Positions 44,376 through 56,786 are shown, counted from the first letter of the stretch. The stretch is 64,000 nt of DNA from Erythroxylum novogranatense (GCA_029891385.1 CM057231.1:21049300-21113299); one strand, 5' to 3'. Notes: generated by a model from the letters alone, not told the origin. Made by a program: numbers and translations.

Positions 44376-45215
44376 ACTGTCATTAACTGATCATGCATTC
44401 ATGCATGGAATGCATATGTCGCAATTGAGCAATATGACATTACAATCAATCCCAAATTATCGCATTCAAACAATTGATTCACAATTATTCACATTAAAAT
44501 CACAGTCACAATTTATCATATTGAAAACACGAAGGTCTCACATTCTCAGACAAATAACACTTCTATGTCATAATCTCCCAATACATCGGACATCTTCGGT
44601 CCGGATTCCAGGCATAAACAAACGCACAAGCCCACCATTATTCTCCACAGTTTTATAAGTGTAAAATTATAAACAATTAATAATTGAGAAACCATCTAGG
44701 TTACTCACACTTGTTTCCGAAGCTAAAGCTTGGAAGTCTCGGCACGTCCGTGTGCTGACGTTTCAAATGCACCTCTAAACAATCCACAATAGTCACCATC
44801 ACCAAAGGTACACTCATAAATATTTAATAATGCACATGTAGCAATTAAATGTGTACAATGCAAGTTCGTGACATTCCCGGCACTATATCACAATTTCCCA
44901 TCACAAAGTGTTCTTCTAAAAATTTGAAAGTCATAGACGCTAAAATCACTCAATTCGGACCTCTATAGGTCCAATTATTAATAAAAGACGAACCAGAAAA
45001 ATAATTACCCGGTCCTCTCGCTACGACCTAATTAATCCCCGTCAATTTCATCTCTAAAAATTTCCAATTTCACAAATAACTGAAATTAAATATTTCACGA
45101 ATTCGATGCCTCGAGAATCAGGTCAATCGGATGTCAGACGGAAAAGTTATTCGCAAAAGAAGGCATAAATCCAAAATTAAGCAATATATATATATATAAA
45201 CCAAAATGCCAGGCG

Positions 45216-45270
45216 AGCCAACTCGCCTCCTCGCGAGGGCAAGGCGTCGCCCTCCCGAGGGGCGAGCTTC
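45216..45270. repeat. Short CTCGCGAGGG palindrome cluster
   Basis: CTCCTCGCGAGGGC and CGCCCTCCCGAGGGGCGAG lie at the position collinear with 5010-5160 in the other solo LTR. The array is much shorter here, so it varies in copy number between LTRs. Confidence 0.7.
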
Positions 45271-47723
45271 AGCCCCAATTTTTTTTTTTTTAAAACCTAT
45301 TTTTCCAATTTCCCTAATAACCTTTCTTTCTTCCTATTCATATACCATCTCTTCTTCCACATTACACAACTCTTTACTCACATGTCCAAAAATCACAAAT
45401 AAGGTCTTGTTGGAAAGATCTTGAAAAATATTACAAGTTTCATGAAGAGCTAAAAATCCAATTTCACTTCTAAGGGTGTCAAAAATGCAATCAAAGTGAT
45501 TGCCTAATCATACATTTACCATAACAGTACAGCACTTTTACAAAAATCATATCTTTTCATCCCCTTTGACAAAAATTCCAAATGTTATATCAATCAAAAG
45601 AGAAAAACAAAAGCAACAACTTTCATGAAAAACATGGAAGCCAAATCCATCTCTAAACCAATCAATTTCTCAAGTAAAGTTTCTGCCTACCTAAATGAGT
45701 CTCAACAGTAACACAATCTTCCAAAATTCATAACTTCCTATCCCATTTTCGAAAATTTCAAGCTTGGTATCACTGAAAAGAGAGGAACACAAGCTACAAT
45801 TCTCATGAAGGACATAGAACCAAATTCCAATTCTAACTAGGTCAAATTCACCCATTAATGTGGCTGCCCTGTTTAGAAGTGTCAAAACAACATATGACCT
45901 AAACCATAGCCAGACTTTACAAATTTATATATAACAATCCTTACATCCAAAATTCGCATATAATACCTCATTAGAAAGATACAACAATTCTATACAACGT
46001 TCCAGAAGAGAACTTGAACCAATTTCACCTCTAACAATCCACAAGTAACATCAGAACACAAAAAGTACAAAACCTATACACTTAAAACTATTTGCACTCA
46101 AAACATATTTTCAGTTGAATGACCACCTGAACATTAACAAACCATAACTTTCAATCGACACATCGAAAAATATCATACTTAGTGGAGTTAGAAAGCTAAC
46201 CAGTAAATCTTCAACTTTCATGAAGACCAATTTTACAAAATCTGTCTCCTTTCTCCTAGAAAAATTCTCAAAGTTTCAGGTCTTTAATAATGGAACCAAA
46301 ATCCGGATACTATCATCCAACACACATATTTCAACTTCCAAGCAAAGTTCAAAGCTCTTCAAGCCACAATTGGACAAAACTTCCTTCATAGGAATTCTAG
46401 CCATACTTCTCAAGTTTAATTTAAACCAAACCTCAACTCAATAGCATAACCACATCAAAAGTTATAAACAAATACCTGAAACATGCACAAGTTCCATTTT
46501 CCAGATTTAATACAAAATTCTACTCCTTTCATGCAAACATCAATACCACCTCAATAAACATCCCATTTAGCCAAGAATTCAGCCACAAATTCATCAAGAC
46601 AATTACTTGAGTAATTAATCACAATTTGGCAACACACAACATACACAATTTTCTTACTTCATTTCCACTCATCTAACATCATAACCTTCATTGAAAACAC
46701 TAAATTCACATGCTTTAATTACCATGTCATTTACCCTCACACAAGCATACACTTAGACCCAAACAATCAATACACAAACTTCATGAAATTAATGCACCAA
46801 TAAGCACAATAAATGCAATTAACAACAAAACAAGACATAAAACTCAAAGCTTACCTAATTAAGCTTCAAATCTTCCAAGCTTCCAACTTATCACAAATTC
46901 CCTAACTCTCACTCACCATATACGATCATCAACTTCTCAAGAGGGTGAGGTTTAATGTTAGCCTTTTAAGTGAACTATAAAGAAGAGAAAGCCAAGTAAA
47001 GGAATGTAGGAAAGATGAGCAAAAATTACAAAAGAAGCAAGGGAGAAGAGGATCCACGAAGAAGTAGGTAGGAGAAGGTTTCGAATGAGAAGAAGAAAGC
47101 TCTCTAAAAATCACTTTTCACTTATTCCAACATGGAAGTGTCGTGCATGGCTTGCTAAACTTAAGATATTTATAAAGTCACCAAGTCTAAGACACTAAGA
47201 CACCAAGTAGGCAAGTGACAAGTGTCACTTGCCACTTGTCTTTTTCTTAAGCATCCGTTTATTTCATTTTCAATTCCAATTTAATTTCTAGTCCAATTTC
47301 TCTCCAAATTCCAATGGCTGAAAGTAATAAATCCTAAAATCATGTATCTAATTTTTTAGTGCCATTGGACAGTCATTTTCGGTACCGAAAACCAAATCAA
47401 TCTGTCACTTGTAAATTTTCCGGTCCGCAAAGGTATCCCGAAAAATTTTCAGAAAAATTTCTAAAATTCTCCAAAAATGAAAAACACACAAAAATCTACT
47501 CCAATTTGATTTTCAAGCACTAATTCATATGTTTCTCACAATAACACATATGCCGGGAAATGTCATGAATGCATGTACAATCATGTGCCTATACAAAAAT
47601 TACAATTTATGCATATATGGAGGCCATATTAGGCATGACCATGCCGAGATATATTCACACACTCATATCCCATTCTAATTTACCATCTTACTCTTCTCAT
47701 CGGTGATGGGATGTTACAGTTAT

Positions 47724-47881
47724 AAAGTGTTTTATTCAATATCTTTCCCTCTGTAGAATCTCTCCTTAACAGGCACAGAGACCTCCTCACCTGCCACTTT
47801 AATATTTTCTTTATGAGCTCTTCCACTGTTACGAGAACATGTGTGTTCTGCAGGGCTGAGGATCTCTACGGTTGGCATAGT
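47724..47881. other. Short low-copy segment after the solo LTR
   Basis: It continues the DNA left of 43434. TGTGTGTTCTGCAG/GGCTGAG at about 47848 looks like a 3' splice site before a short exon-like stretch, but no coding sequence follows because the microsatellite and LINE begin. Confidence 0.25.
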
Positions 47882-48068
47882 GATTATTATTTTTCTTAGT
47901 TTTATTTTTTACTATTTTTAATTATTTATTGATTTTTCTTATTTTTATTAATTTTTTTATTATTAGTCTTATTATTATTATTATTATTGTTATTATTATT
48001 ATTAGTATTAGTATTATTATCATTATATATATTATTCCTATTATTTCTATTTGTTGTTATTATTATCA
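47882..48068. repeat. Imperfect (TTA)n microsatellite
   Basis: About 190 bp of TTA/ATT triplets with interruptions precede the RTE LINE. Low-complexity frames on both strands (poly-Ile and poly-Asn) are artefacts. Confidence 0.9.
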
Positions 48069-48211
48069 GCCTTTCAAAGGACTTCTTAGGATAATACCTA
48101 CGGAAGAGCAAAAGTCATGAGGTAGGAGGGATGCTTTTAAATTGAGCGGATGGAATCAGTGCAAGCGGGTTGGTGCGTGAAACATCCAGGGATAAAAAAC
48201 GAGATGACAAA

Positions 48212-48810
48212 ATGAGAATAAGTTTTTGGAACATTGGGACCCTAACGGGAAAGTCCTTGGAATTAGTAGAGATTCTAAATAAGTATAGGATACAAATAGC
48301 CTGCATTCAGGAGCTAAAGCAAAGGAGATAAGGATTTTAAACTATAGTACTCGGGAAGTACGAGGAAGCAAAATGGTATAGGTATCTTAGTGGTCAAGGA
48401 ACTTATAAACCGAGTAGTGGGGATTACTAGAGTCGATGATAGAATTATGGTGGCAAAATTTGCTTTTAGCAATGTGGTTTTCAATGTTGTATGTGCGTAT
48501 GCACCTCAAGTTGGTTTAGATGTACAACAAAAAAGTATGTTCTGGGAGGCGCTGGATGGGATGCTTCTACAATTCTCTGATATGGAGCAGATTATCCTAG
48601 GAGATGATTTTAAGGGGCATATAGAGGTTATTTCAAATAGATATACAGGAACTCATGAGGGCTTCAAATACGATGCTAGAAATGATAACGAGATTGTTTT
48701 ATTAGACATGGCCGTAGCGATTGTTTTGTTGGACATGGCCGTAGCGTATGAGTTAGTTATAGCAAATTCCTTGTTTAAGAAAAACGAAGCACACTTGGTG
48801 ACATTTTAGA
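48212..48810 (+). pseudogene. RTE endonuclease remnant
   Basis: The frame opens MRISFWNIGTLTGKSLELVE and keeps IACIQELK with the catalytic Glu. It is then frameshifted to VKELINRVVGITRVDDR, VVCAYAPQVGLD and IILGDDFKGH. Family members have GDFNGH here, so an inserted Asp and an Asn to Lys change remove an active-site residue. A 27-bp tandem duplication (48694-48747) repeats IVLLDMAVA. The endonuclease would nick target DNA to prime reverse transcription; this copy cannot. Confidence 0.88.
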
Positions 48811-48939
48811 GTAGCACGTCTAAGATGTAAAAGTAAATTGATTATCTCCTTGTCAGGAAACGTGCTAGATCATGGTGCAAAGATTGCAAAGTGCTTTTGA
48901 CCACATGCATATCGACTCAACATAAATTGCTAGTTTTGG

Positions 48940-51058
48940 GTATAGGAATTAAGGGATGGAGGTTATAGTTTTTTACCAAGCATTATCGTAAAATTAGATG
49001 GTGGAGGCTAAAAAGGGACAAGGTGGAACAATTTAGGACTCAAGTTAGGTCTAATTCAACATAGTTTGTATATGAGGATGCTAATCGGATGTGGGAGGGT
49101 GTAATCTCCGTAGTGCAGGAAATGCCACAAAACTCCTAAGGGCATCCAGAGGGTGGGGGGAGGGCGAATGGAATCTTAGTGGTGGTCGGGCAAGATCCAA
49201 GGGACGATAAAGGCAAAAGAGAGAGCTTTTAAAGATCTTTTAGCAAGTACATCAAAGACGGAGAGGGATATTAATAGAGTAAGGTATAGAATGGCAAAAC
49301 AGAAGGCAAAGAAAACAATATCAGAGGTGAGAGGAGAAGCGTATGAGACTATGTACAGGGATTTAGATAGGTGGAAGGAAGCACAAAATATTTTCAAACT
49401 AGCACGAGATGGGGCAAGTAGAGCAAATGATTTCAACTAAGTCTGTTGTATACGTGATGAAGCAGAACAGGTACTCACAGAGGCCTAAGTCATCAAGAGG
49501 AGATGGCAGAGATACTTTTATGGCCTGTATAACAAAGATATAGTGGACAACATAGAGTTAGGTGAACCCTCCATATCGGGGCATGTTTTTAACAGGTACT
49601 TATGCGAAAGAGTCACGAGGGGTGAAATTACAAAGGTTTTGAGAGTGATAGGGAGCAGAAGGGTCGTAGGGTGGATGAGATCCCTATAGAGGTATGGAAA
49701 CGGAAAGGAGTTGTTGGTATTAAGTAGTTAGTTCAACTCTTTAATATGATCCTAGAGTCAACCAAAATGTCGGATGAATGGAGATTGAGTAGGTTGATCC
49801 CCTTATACAAGGCCAAAAGGGACATCTAACAATGTCACAACTATAGAGGCATTAAATTATTAAGTCACACCATGAAGTTGTGGGGGAAGGTAATTGAAAA
49901 GAGAATCCTAAGAGCTACTTCTATATCGGCCAACCAGTTTGGATTTATGCCTGGTAGGTCCATGACAGAAGTAATACATCTACTTCGTAAACTTATGGAA
50001 AGCTATAGGGAATGAAAATGGGATTTGCATATAGTTTTTATTGATTTGGAGAAGGCATATGATAGGGTTCTTAGAGAACTCTTATGGAGGTGTTTGGAGG
50101 CAAAAGACATTCCTGTGACCTATATGAACATAATTAGGGATTTATATGAAGGAGCATTGACTAGTGTAAAGACGATAGGTGGCGACACGACAGTGTTTTC
50201 TATTAGTGTTGGACTACACCAAGACTCTGCTTAATGCCCTTTTTTGTTCATATTAGTGTTAGATGAACTTACTAATCATATTAAAAGAGAGGTACCTTGG
50301 TGTATGTTGTTTGCTAACGATATTGTCCTAGTGGATGAGACCAAAGAAGGGGTTAGTTTCAAGCTAGAATGTTGGAGTGATACGTTAGAATCGAAAGGTT
50401 TCAGATTGAGCAGGCCTAAGATGGAGTATTTAGAATGCAACTTTTCAGGAAGCCAGATGGTACATGAGACGGTAGTAGCAATTGGTACTGACATCATACC
50501 ACAGAGATCGAGTTTTAAATATCTCAGTTCCATCATTCAGAGTGATGGTAATATCGATGCTGAAGTAGTACATTGTATTAGATCTGGATGGGTCAAATGG
50601 AGAAGTGCATCAGGGGTTTTATATAATAAAAAGATTCCTTTAAAACTTAAAGGGAAGTTTTTTAAAATGGTGATCCATCCAACCAAGTTATATGGGGCAA
50701 AGTGTTGGCCTGCCAAACGTAGACGTATAAGACAGTTATTGGTAGCAAAATTGCGTATGCTTTGGTAGATGTATGACATTACCAAAGGGATAAGGTCCGG
50801 AATCGTGTGGTGAGAGACAGACTACAGGTAGCTAATGTTGTCGACAAGTTGAGAGAGACTAGGCTTAGGTGGTTTGGCCATGTGCGTAGGAGGCCTTCTA
50901 ATACTCCGATACGAAGCTGTGAGAGAATAAACCTTAGTGAATACAAAAGGAGAAAAGGGAGACCTTACAAGAACTTGAGGGAAGTGATCAAGAAAAATAT
51001 GTCAGAGTTGGTCCTTACTGAGATGGTGGCTAGAAATAGAAAAGAATGACATGATCGG
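48940..51058 (+). pseudogene. RTE reverse transcriptase and C-terminal remnant
   Basis: Several frames carry the RT. The pre-RT region is near 49300-49900 (SANQFGFMPGRSMTEVIHLL at about 49930). HIVFIDLEKAYDRVLRELLW lies at 50028-50087, then LHQDSA, a stop, and PFFVHISVR in place of the usual LHQGSALSPF. The catalytic FADD box reads FANDIVLVDETKEG (about 50310-50350), so one essential Asp is Asn. After a frameshift the C-terminal part reads LRWFGHVRRRP (50858-50890) and ends EMVARNRKE. The order and motifs are those of plant RTE elements. Confidence 0.88.
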
Positions 51059-51612
51059 ATAAGGGTAAAGGATTAACCTTTAAAGTTCACAAAAACAGTA
51101 TAGTAGTTATTAGGAGATGTTTACTTACGGTGCACAGATTTCGCGTAGGAAGTCCAAAAAACCATCCTTTTTCCTTTTTAAGTGTAAGTCTTAGACAAGG
51201 CTTACGGGCATACAACTTGGCTTCTCAAGAAAGGTGTATGAGGAAAGTAAGATTTTCATACCTTCAGGATCTTTGAGCAAGGACTCCTAACCTAATTAGA
51301 GACAAGAAGAGTAGGACTGTGCAACTTATCAAGTACTTGCAGATCTGGACTCCATCGGGTATATCCTTTTATTTTTATGTTTATGTTTATGTTTATTTAT
51401 GTATTTATTGTAATTTTCTTAGATAATAATTTAGCATGCTATTTTAACCTATTTTCTCTGTAACCTGCATCACTCTTATATTGTCTCATCTATATATGGG
51501 TCTACCGAAAATAGTCTCTCTACTATATAGGGGTAAAGTTGCGTACTATCAAGCCTCCTCAAATCTCGTTTAATTGCAGGACTTCGGATTGGGTGTGATG
51601 ATAATGATTCAC

Positions 51613-51855
51613 ATCAACAAAATATTTTAGAAATTAATATTTACATAATAAATAATATTGTTTATTTGTTAAATTTAAAAAATAAAATAACCCTAGTTTC
51701 TCAACAGTGGGCGTGATATGGCACTAACATAAGAATAGGGTTTATCTTGTAATTTTGTTTGAAATTTTGTTGATTTTCCCTCTTCTCTAAAAGTTTTGTC
51801 GAGATAAAAGGCTTACTCTTATATTCTCATGTGGCAAATGAAAAACAATGACATT
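51613..51855. other. AT-rich spacer between RTE and copia
   Basis: Nothing recognised. It ends at the outer edge of the copia LTR. Confidence 0.4.
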
Positions 51856-52090
51856 TGATAAAATGAAGTTTCCTTAGAAAGTGATGGAAACAAGAAGAAA
51901 GGGGAGAAAGGAAAAAAATAAAAGGAAGATAAAGAGGAGAGAGAAAACCTAATGTGTATTTAATATAAAATTAGGAACAAAAGTTATTATGATCAACTAA
52001 CCACCTTCTATTTACAGTGAAACTGAACTAACTAATCAAGTAGCTAAACTAATTAAGTGGTACATGTAGACTTTTCCTCTATATACTTCA
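51856..52090 (-). repeat. 3' LTR of the short-LTR copia element (235 bp)
   Basis: Left edge TGATAAAATGAAG, right edge TATATACTTCA. It matches 56451-56686 along its length (AGTGATGGAAACAAGAAGAA, AAATTAGGAACAAAA, ACTAATCA(A/G)GTAGCTAAAC). In element orientation it starts TGAAGTATATAGAGG. The polypurine tract GGGGGGAGTAT lies next to it at 52091-52101 (minus). The LTRs have clearly diverged. Confidence 0.88.
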
Positions 52091-52101
52091 ATACTCCCCC
52101 C

Positions 52102-53700
52102 TCAAGCTAAGGAAGGAAAGGATTCTTTAGTCCCAGCTTGTCCAAGAGACTGAGTTACTGCTCCTGTCTAAGCGACTTTGTAAGTAAGTCTGCTAGCTGA
52201 ATGTGGGAAGGCATATAGCAAGTATGTACTTCATGAGCCAGAATCTTGTCTCAAACTAGGTGACAATCAACCTCAATGTGCTTCATGCGCTCCTGAAACA
52301 CAAGATTTGATGCAATTTGCATAGTTTCCATATTGTCACAATAAAAGTGATAGTTGTAAGGTGATGAACATGAAAGTCTGCAAAGAGCTAAAGGTGCCAA
52401 GTGATTTCATAGCACGCAGCAGCCATGGATCAATAATCAACTTCTATTGATGAACGTGCAAGCACTATTTGTTTCTTGGCTTTTCAGGACACAAGTGAAT
52501 GGCCCAACATTGCATAGTAACCAGAGATAGATCGACGAGTACTTAGGTAATCTAGCCAATCTGTATCACAACAAACTTTGAGCTCAATAGAAAGGTACTG
52601 TTGAGAAAATGCCATGACCAAAAGCACCTTTTAAGTATCTGAGTAAATGCAGTAAAGCTTGAAAATGGACTATGGTTGGAATACTCATGAATTGGCTCAA
52701 AATATGTACACTATAGCTGATATCAGGTCGAGTGATAGTGAGACTTATGAGTCTACCAACCAATCTTCTATAAGAGTTAGGATTGTCAAGGGTTCACCAT
52801 CAATAGGCTTGAGCTTGGTATGATGATCCATATATAGCTTAAGTGGCTTACATCCCAGCATTCATGTGTTCATGGAGTAAATCTATGACATATTTTCTTT
52901 ATGTTAGACAAATGTTTGCTGAGTTTTGAATGATCTTAATACCCAAAAAATACTTGAGGAAACCTAAGTCCTTGATAGAGAACCTGGATTGCAGAAAGGA
53001 TTCAAGAACTTGAATCTTTTATGCACTTATCCATGTAATAATCATATCATCTACATAAACTAGCAACACTGTCAATTCATCTCCTTATGATTTAGTGAAT
53101 AAAGTTAGCTCTTGATTAAACAAATCCACCATTAATAAAAGTTGTTGAAAGCTTTGTGAACCATTGTTTGGGTGCCTATTTCAGCCCATACAATGCCTTT
53201 TTAAGCTTACATGCTATTTTAGAATTAGATCTAAGCCATTAGTGATGATGCTCCCTTTTACTGCATAACTCCCAATAGACTTTAGGAATACGCATATAAA
53301 CATCCTCGACTAAGTCTCCATGCAAAAAGGAATTTGAAACATCCATTTAACATGCTTTCTAATGTTTGATAGCAACAACTGCTAATAAAGTCCTAACAGT
53401 AGGCATCTTTGCTACTGGTGCAAAGGCATCTGCGTAGTCTACTCCATACTTCTAAGCAGACTCTTTGGCAACCAGTCTAGCTATAAACTTATCTAAAGTA
53501 CCATCAGAGTTGTATTTAACTCTAAAGACCCATTTAGAGCCAATAGCATGCTTACCGGTAGGTAGAGCAATGACTTCCCATGTTTGGTTCTTCTGTAAGG
53601 CTAGCAACTCATTATTAATAACTTATTTCCATTCATAAATTTGAAATGCTTCTTTAACATTAGCTATCTCAGTGAATTTGTTAAGGGTTAAGGCAAACCT
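52102..53700 (-). pseudogene. Copia reverse transcriptase and RNase H remnant
   Basis: Reading leftward from about 53620, one frame gives ALQKNQTWEVIALPTGKHAI, GSKWVFRVKYNSDGTLDKFI, ARLVAKESA and YGVDYADAFAPVAKMPTVR, the N-terminal RT. The catalytic YVDDMII lies at about 53040-53062 and is intact. RNase H ends with KHIEVDCHLV (about 52240-52275) and LADLLTKSL (about 52170-52195). Many stops and indels separate these. It is an ordinary copia pol remnant. Confidence 0.87.
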
Positions 53701-54041
53701 CATATCAAAATCTAGCAAAGAGGTGTAGCTGATAAAATTGGTGATAGGATATAAAAAAGAAAAAGAAGTAACATAGTCTGATAACTAAACAGGTTATTTA
53801 GAGTTTTTATAGATTTTTTAGGTTGTGGTAGGTTTGATGAATGTGTTTCTTGGGGAATAGTGGCTTGAAAGGCAGGTGAGTTCTTTTTTTTTTTTTCATC
53901 AATATTATAATAGGAATCATAGTGACAATGAAAAAGAGGTGTATAAGGATTTAGAGTAGTAGAAGAACGATGGTGATATGGAAAGAAATGTTCATAGAAT
54001 TTGACACGTCTACTAATAAAAAACTTCTTAATAGACAAAAT

Positions 54042-55219
54042 TTATACTTTATAGCCTTTTTCCCTAATAGAATAACCAAAAAAGATATAACCATCTGCCC
54101 TAGCATTAAAATTGGATCTGAATTGTGAAATAGTGCCCACATAACATAAACAACCAAATACTTTCAAATGATCATAACTGGGAGACTTATTATACAATAT
54201 CTCATATGGATTTTTGAAATTAAATGCAAATGGTGGAGTCATATTAATGAGATATGTTACTAACAGTATGCATTCTCCTTAGAAGTGAATTGGCAAATTT
54301 GCTTGAAACCTAAAAGACCTTGCAACCTCTAAAATGTGCCTATGTTTCCTTTCTATAACCCGATTTTGCTAGGGGTGAAAGGACAAGATGTTTGATGAGA
54401 AATCCCCTAGCTTCTGTAATAATTTGTAAATTTAGTACTTATAAATTCACCACCATTGTCATTTCTTAACATCTTTACAGATGTTTGAAACTGATTCTAC
54501 ACCATTCTAACAAACTCCTTGATAAGCTGCAAACTTTGGGATTTATGATGCATAAGAAATGTCCATGTAGCCTTTTTATAATCATCAAAAAGTGTTAGAA
54601 AGTACTTATAGCCAGAGACTGTAATTGAACTGTAAGGACCCCAAACATCATAGTCAAATGCTTTGTCAGTTTTATTAATACTCAAAGGAAAGACTAACTT
54701 TGTTTCTTTAGCTATAGGACAAATGGTGCAAGAGCAAGAATCATAATTAGCCAAAATGGAGCTTAATTATGGTACTTGCTTAAGTACATAATAAGGAGAA
54801 TGACCTAGTCTCAAGTGCCATACCTTGAAATAATCAAAGTTAGGTGGCTTATTAAGTAAGAACGCATGCAGTAAGAGTACTATTGGACTACTAGTTAGCT
54901 GATACAGTCCATTAGTTAGCTTACCAATCCCAATCTTCCTGGTTGGTAAGTCTTGAATGTAGTAAGAACCATATTGAAACATCACATAATAATTTAGATC
55001 TTCAGTCAATTTACTAGTAGACACTAGATTAAACTTGAAGGAAGACACACACAACACATTCTTTAATTGAAGATCATCAGCCAATACAACTTTACCAGTA
55101 GCTGAGATCTTAGCAAGTTTCCTATCAGGTAAAGTAATAGATAACTTGCCATTAATAGGAATAGTATCACATAGTAGTGAATAATCATAAGTAACATGGT
55201 GAGTAACACCATTGTCCAA
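54042..55219 (-). pseudogene. Copia protease and integrase remnant
   Basis: 55219-54767 reads MDNGVTHHVTYDYSLL, where the protease DSGA-like catalytic box has become DNGV, then KNVLCVSSFKFNLVSTSKLT and WHLRLGHSP, the pre-integrase motif. 54754-54497 has CTICPIAKETKLVFP and VWGPYSSITVSGYKYFLTLF with DDY, the integrase core start. 54242-54042 has NPYEILYNKSPSYDHLKVFG and GYSIREKGYKV, the integrase end. The segments lie in different frames or are separated by stops. Confidence 0.88.
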
Positions 55220-55455
55220 AATCTAGGTTTTAGCATTAAGATTCATAATAAAGCAGGATAGATTACTTGCAAAGTTTACTTTTGGTGTGTTTGTGACTTG
55301 ATGAGTAGGGGAGATATACTAGTTCAGTAATATAAACAGTTGATCCTTAAATATTTGCAGATCATGTTTTTTAATTGAACCAGCTTCTGTCATGAAAGCA
55401 TTGGCTTTGGAATTAAACTTCATTGACTCCTTTTCATTCTTTCTTGGCACATACT

Positions 55456-56345
55456 TCACTCCACTTTTCTAAGGCCTCTCTTTGCTTTAGAATGCCAAGC
55501 TAGATAGCCATAAGTTTCCCAGCATTTATCATTAGGATGTGAGCCTTCACAGTGTTCACATAGTGAGAAGTTCCTTTTAGAATTGTATTGTAGTAAAAAG
55601 AGCAACAGAGTCTGGACTTTTGCCTTCACTACTATAATCACCAAATTCTCTTTGAGCTTCTTTCTGCATTAACAGAGAATATGTTTTGGATAGATTAGGC
55701 AAATGATTCATCATAAGAATATTGTCTATGATATTCTTATAATAATCATTAACGCTTATTAGGAACTTTATAAGTTTGCCCTGTTGATCTAATTCTTCAA
55801 AATTCTTGTTAATATCACAAGAGAATTAACCATAGGTGCATTTAATATGAGCTTTTACACGAGTCATCATTTACCATACAATTTTGAGCTTGTTATAGTA
55901 TTCAATGATGGAAGAATTTAATTGTCTGCAATTAATGAACTCACAGGCAACATTTAGGACCATTGGTTTGTGTATATCTCTCCTTAAGATCCTACTACAA
56001 GCTCTCAACCAGATCAAAATCAACAATAGTCTTGTGGATTTCCTTTAAAACTACTCCAAGAATCTATGTGCAGACCATATCATTAAGCAATCCTATTAAT
56101 TTTCATTATCATTATCACAAGCTAGGGTCCCTTTCACAAAAGCTGGTTTGTTCTTTATTGAAAGGACTTTCAACATTAAAATTGTGTCCATCAATCACAA
56201 TAGGAATCAGATTTTGACGTAGATTGTCGGATGGATGAAGAAATAGAGGATTATGAAGATTGTGATTTACCACTACTGTGAATTTACAAATCAGAAATGA
56301 GGAACAAAAAAGAAAAAACGAAGGACATGGATTTAAGAAATTCAC
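55456..56345 (-). pseudogene. Copia gag remnant with zinc knuckle
   Basis: The N-terminal part reads NPLFLHPSDN and LIPIVIDGHNFN (about 56140-56260), the usual start of this copia gag type. The knuckle CEHCEGSHPNDKC at about 55535-55575 has C-X2-C-X3-H-X4-C, one residue short of CX2CX4HX4C, followed by WETYGYLAWH. The frame between them is broken. Gag would package element RNA. Confidence 0.8.
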
Positions 56346-56450
56346 GATAAAAAGAAGATTAGAAATGAAAAATAGAGTAAGAATCTTGCGTAATTAGGAA
56401 GAATATTTGAGAGATTAAGAATTAGAGCCAAATAGAAAGCTCCCATACCA

Positions 56451-56686
56451 TGATAAAATAAAGTCTCCTCATAAAGTGATGGAAACAAGAAGAAGAAAGA
56501 GTAAGGAAAATGACAGAAGGAAGAGAAAGATGAGGGAGAAAAGCTAACGTGTATTCGATGAAATTAGGAACAAAAATTGATATAAACTAACTACCTTCCA
56601 TTTATAGTAAAACTAAATTAACTAATCAGGTAGCTAAACCAATAAAGTTGTACACGTTGACGTGGACACTTCCTCTGTATACTTCA
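56451..56686 (-). repeat. 5' LTR of the short-LTR copia element (236 bp)
   Basis: It runs from TGATAAAATAAAGTC to GTATACTTCA. It is the partner of 51856-52090, with the primer site directly to its left. Confidence 0.87.
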
Positions 56687-56786
56687 TTAAAATTGAACTC
56701 AGGTGATTTGGATTTATACCGTTTCACACTTTTTTCATTTAAATTTTGATAATTTGACTAATATTTATGACAAAATTGCTGTAGCG

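Larger units (their letters stand above)
43439..47718 (-). mobile_element. Solo LTR, 4.3 kb, TGTAAC class, TSD GTTAT
   Basis: The ends are TGTAACACCCCAC (left) and GATGGGATGTTACA (right), with GTTAT at 43434-43438 and 47719-47723. No interior is present. It is collinear with the solo LTR at 3429: outer end, stem-loop module (43821-43893), ACTAGGTTACTCACC-like phrase (about 44690), GC palindromes (45216-45270) and a degenerate region rich in AACTTTCATGAA words (45400-46500). Orientation is minus by homology with the Tekay-linked LTR. Confidence 0.93.
48100..51612 (+). mobile_element. Dead RTE-type LINE, near full length
   Basis: It encodes remnants of one polyprotein with AP endonuclease then reverse transcriptase, and ends in a typical plant RTE 3' region: GGGTCTACCGAAAATAG (about 51497), GGGGTAAAGTTGCGTAC, then GGATTGGGTGTGATGATAATG. 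The tail is a short GATGATAATGAT run rather than poly(A), as in RTE elements. The 5' boundary is uncertain. Stops, frameshifts and catalytic changes show it is inactive. Confidence 0.88.
51856..56686 (-). mobile_element. Copia element with 235-bp LTRs, dead but complete in outline
   Basis: Order on the minus strand: 5' LTR 56451-56686, decayed primer site TGGTATGGGAGC (56439-56450), gag, protease, integrase, RT, RNase H, polypurine tract and 3' LTR 51856-52090. Total 4.83 kb, normal for copia. All coding parts are broken. The bases flanking the LTRs (ACATT left, TTAAA right) do not match, so the target duplication is decayed or the ends are slightly misplaced. Confidence 0.88.

Noticed and set aside
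47926..48120. Poly-Asn and poly-Ile frames
   Set aside because: Translation of a TTA microsatellite.
51851..56691. Target-site duplication of the short-LTR copia element
   Set aside because: ACATT and TTAAA do not match; I could not find a convincing alternative within a few bases.
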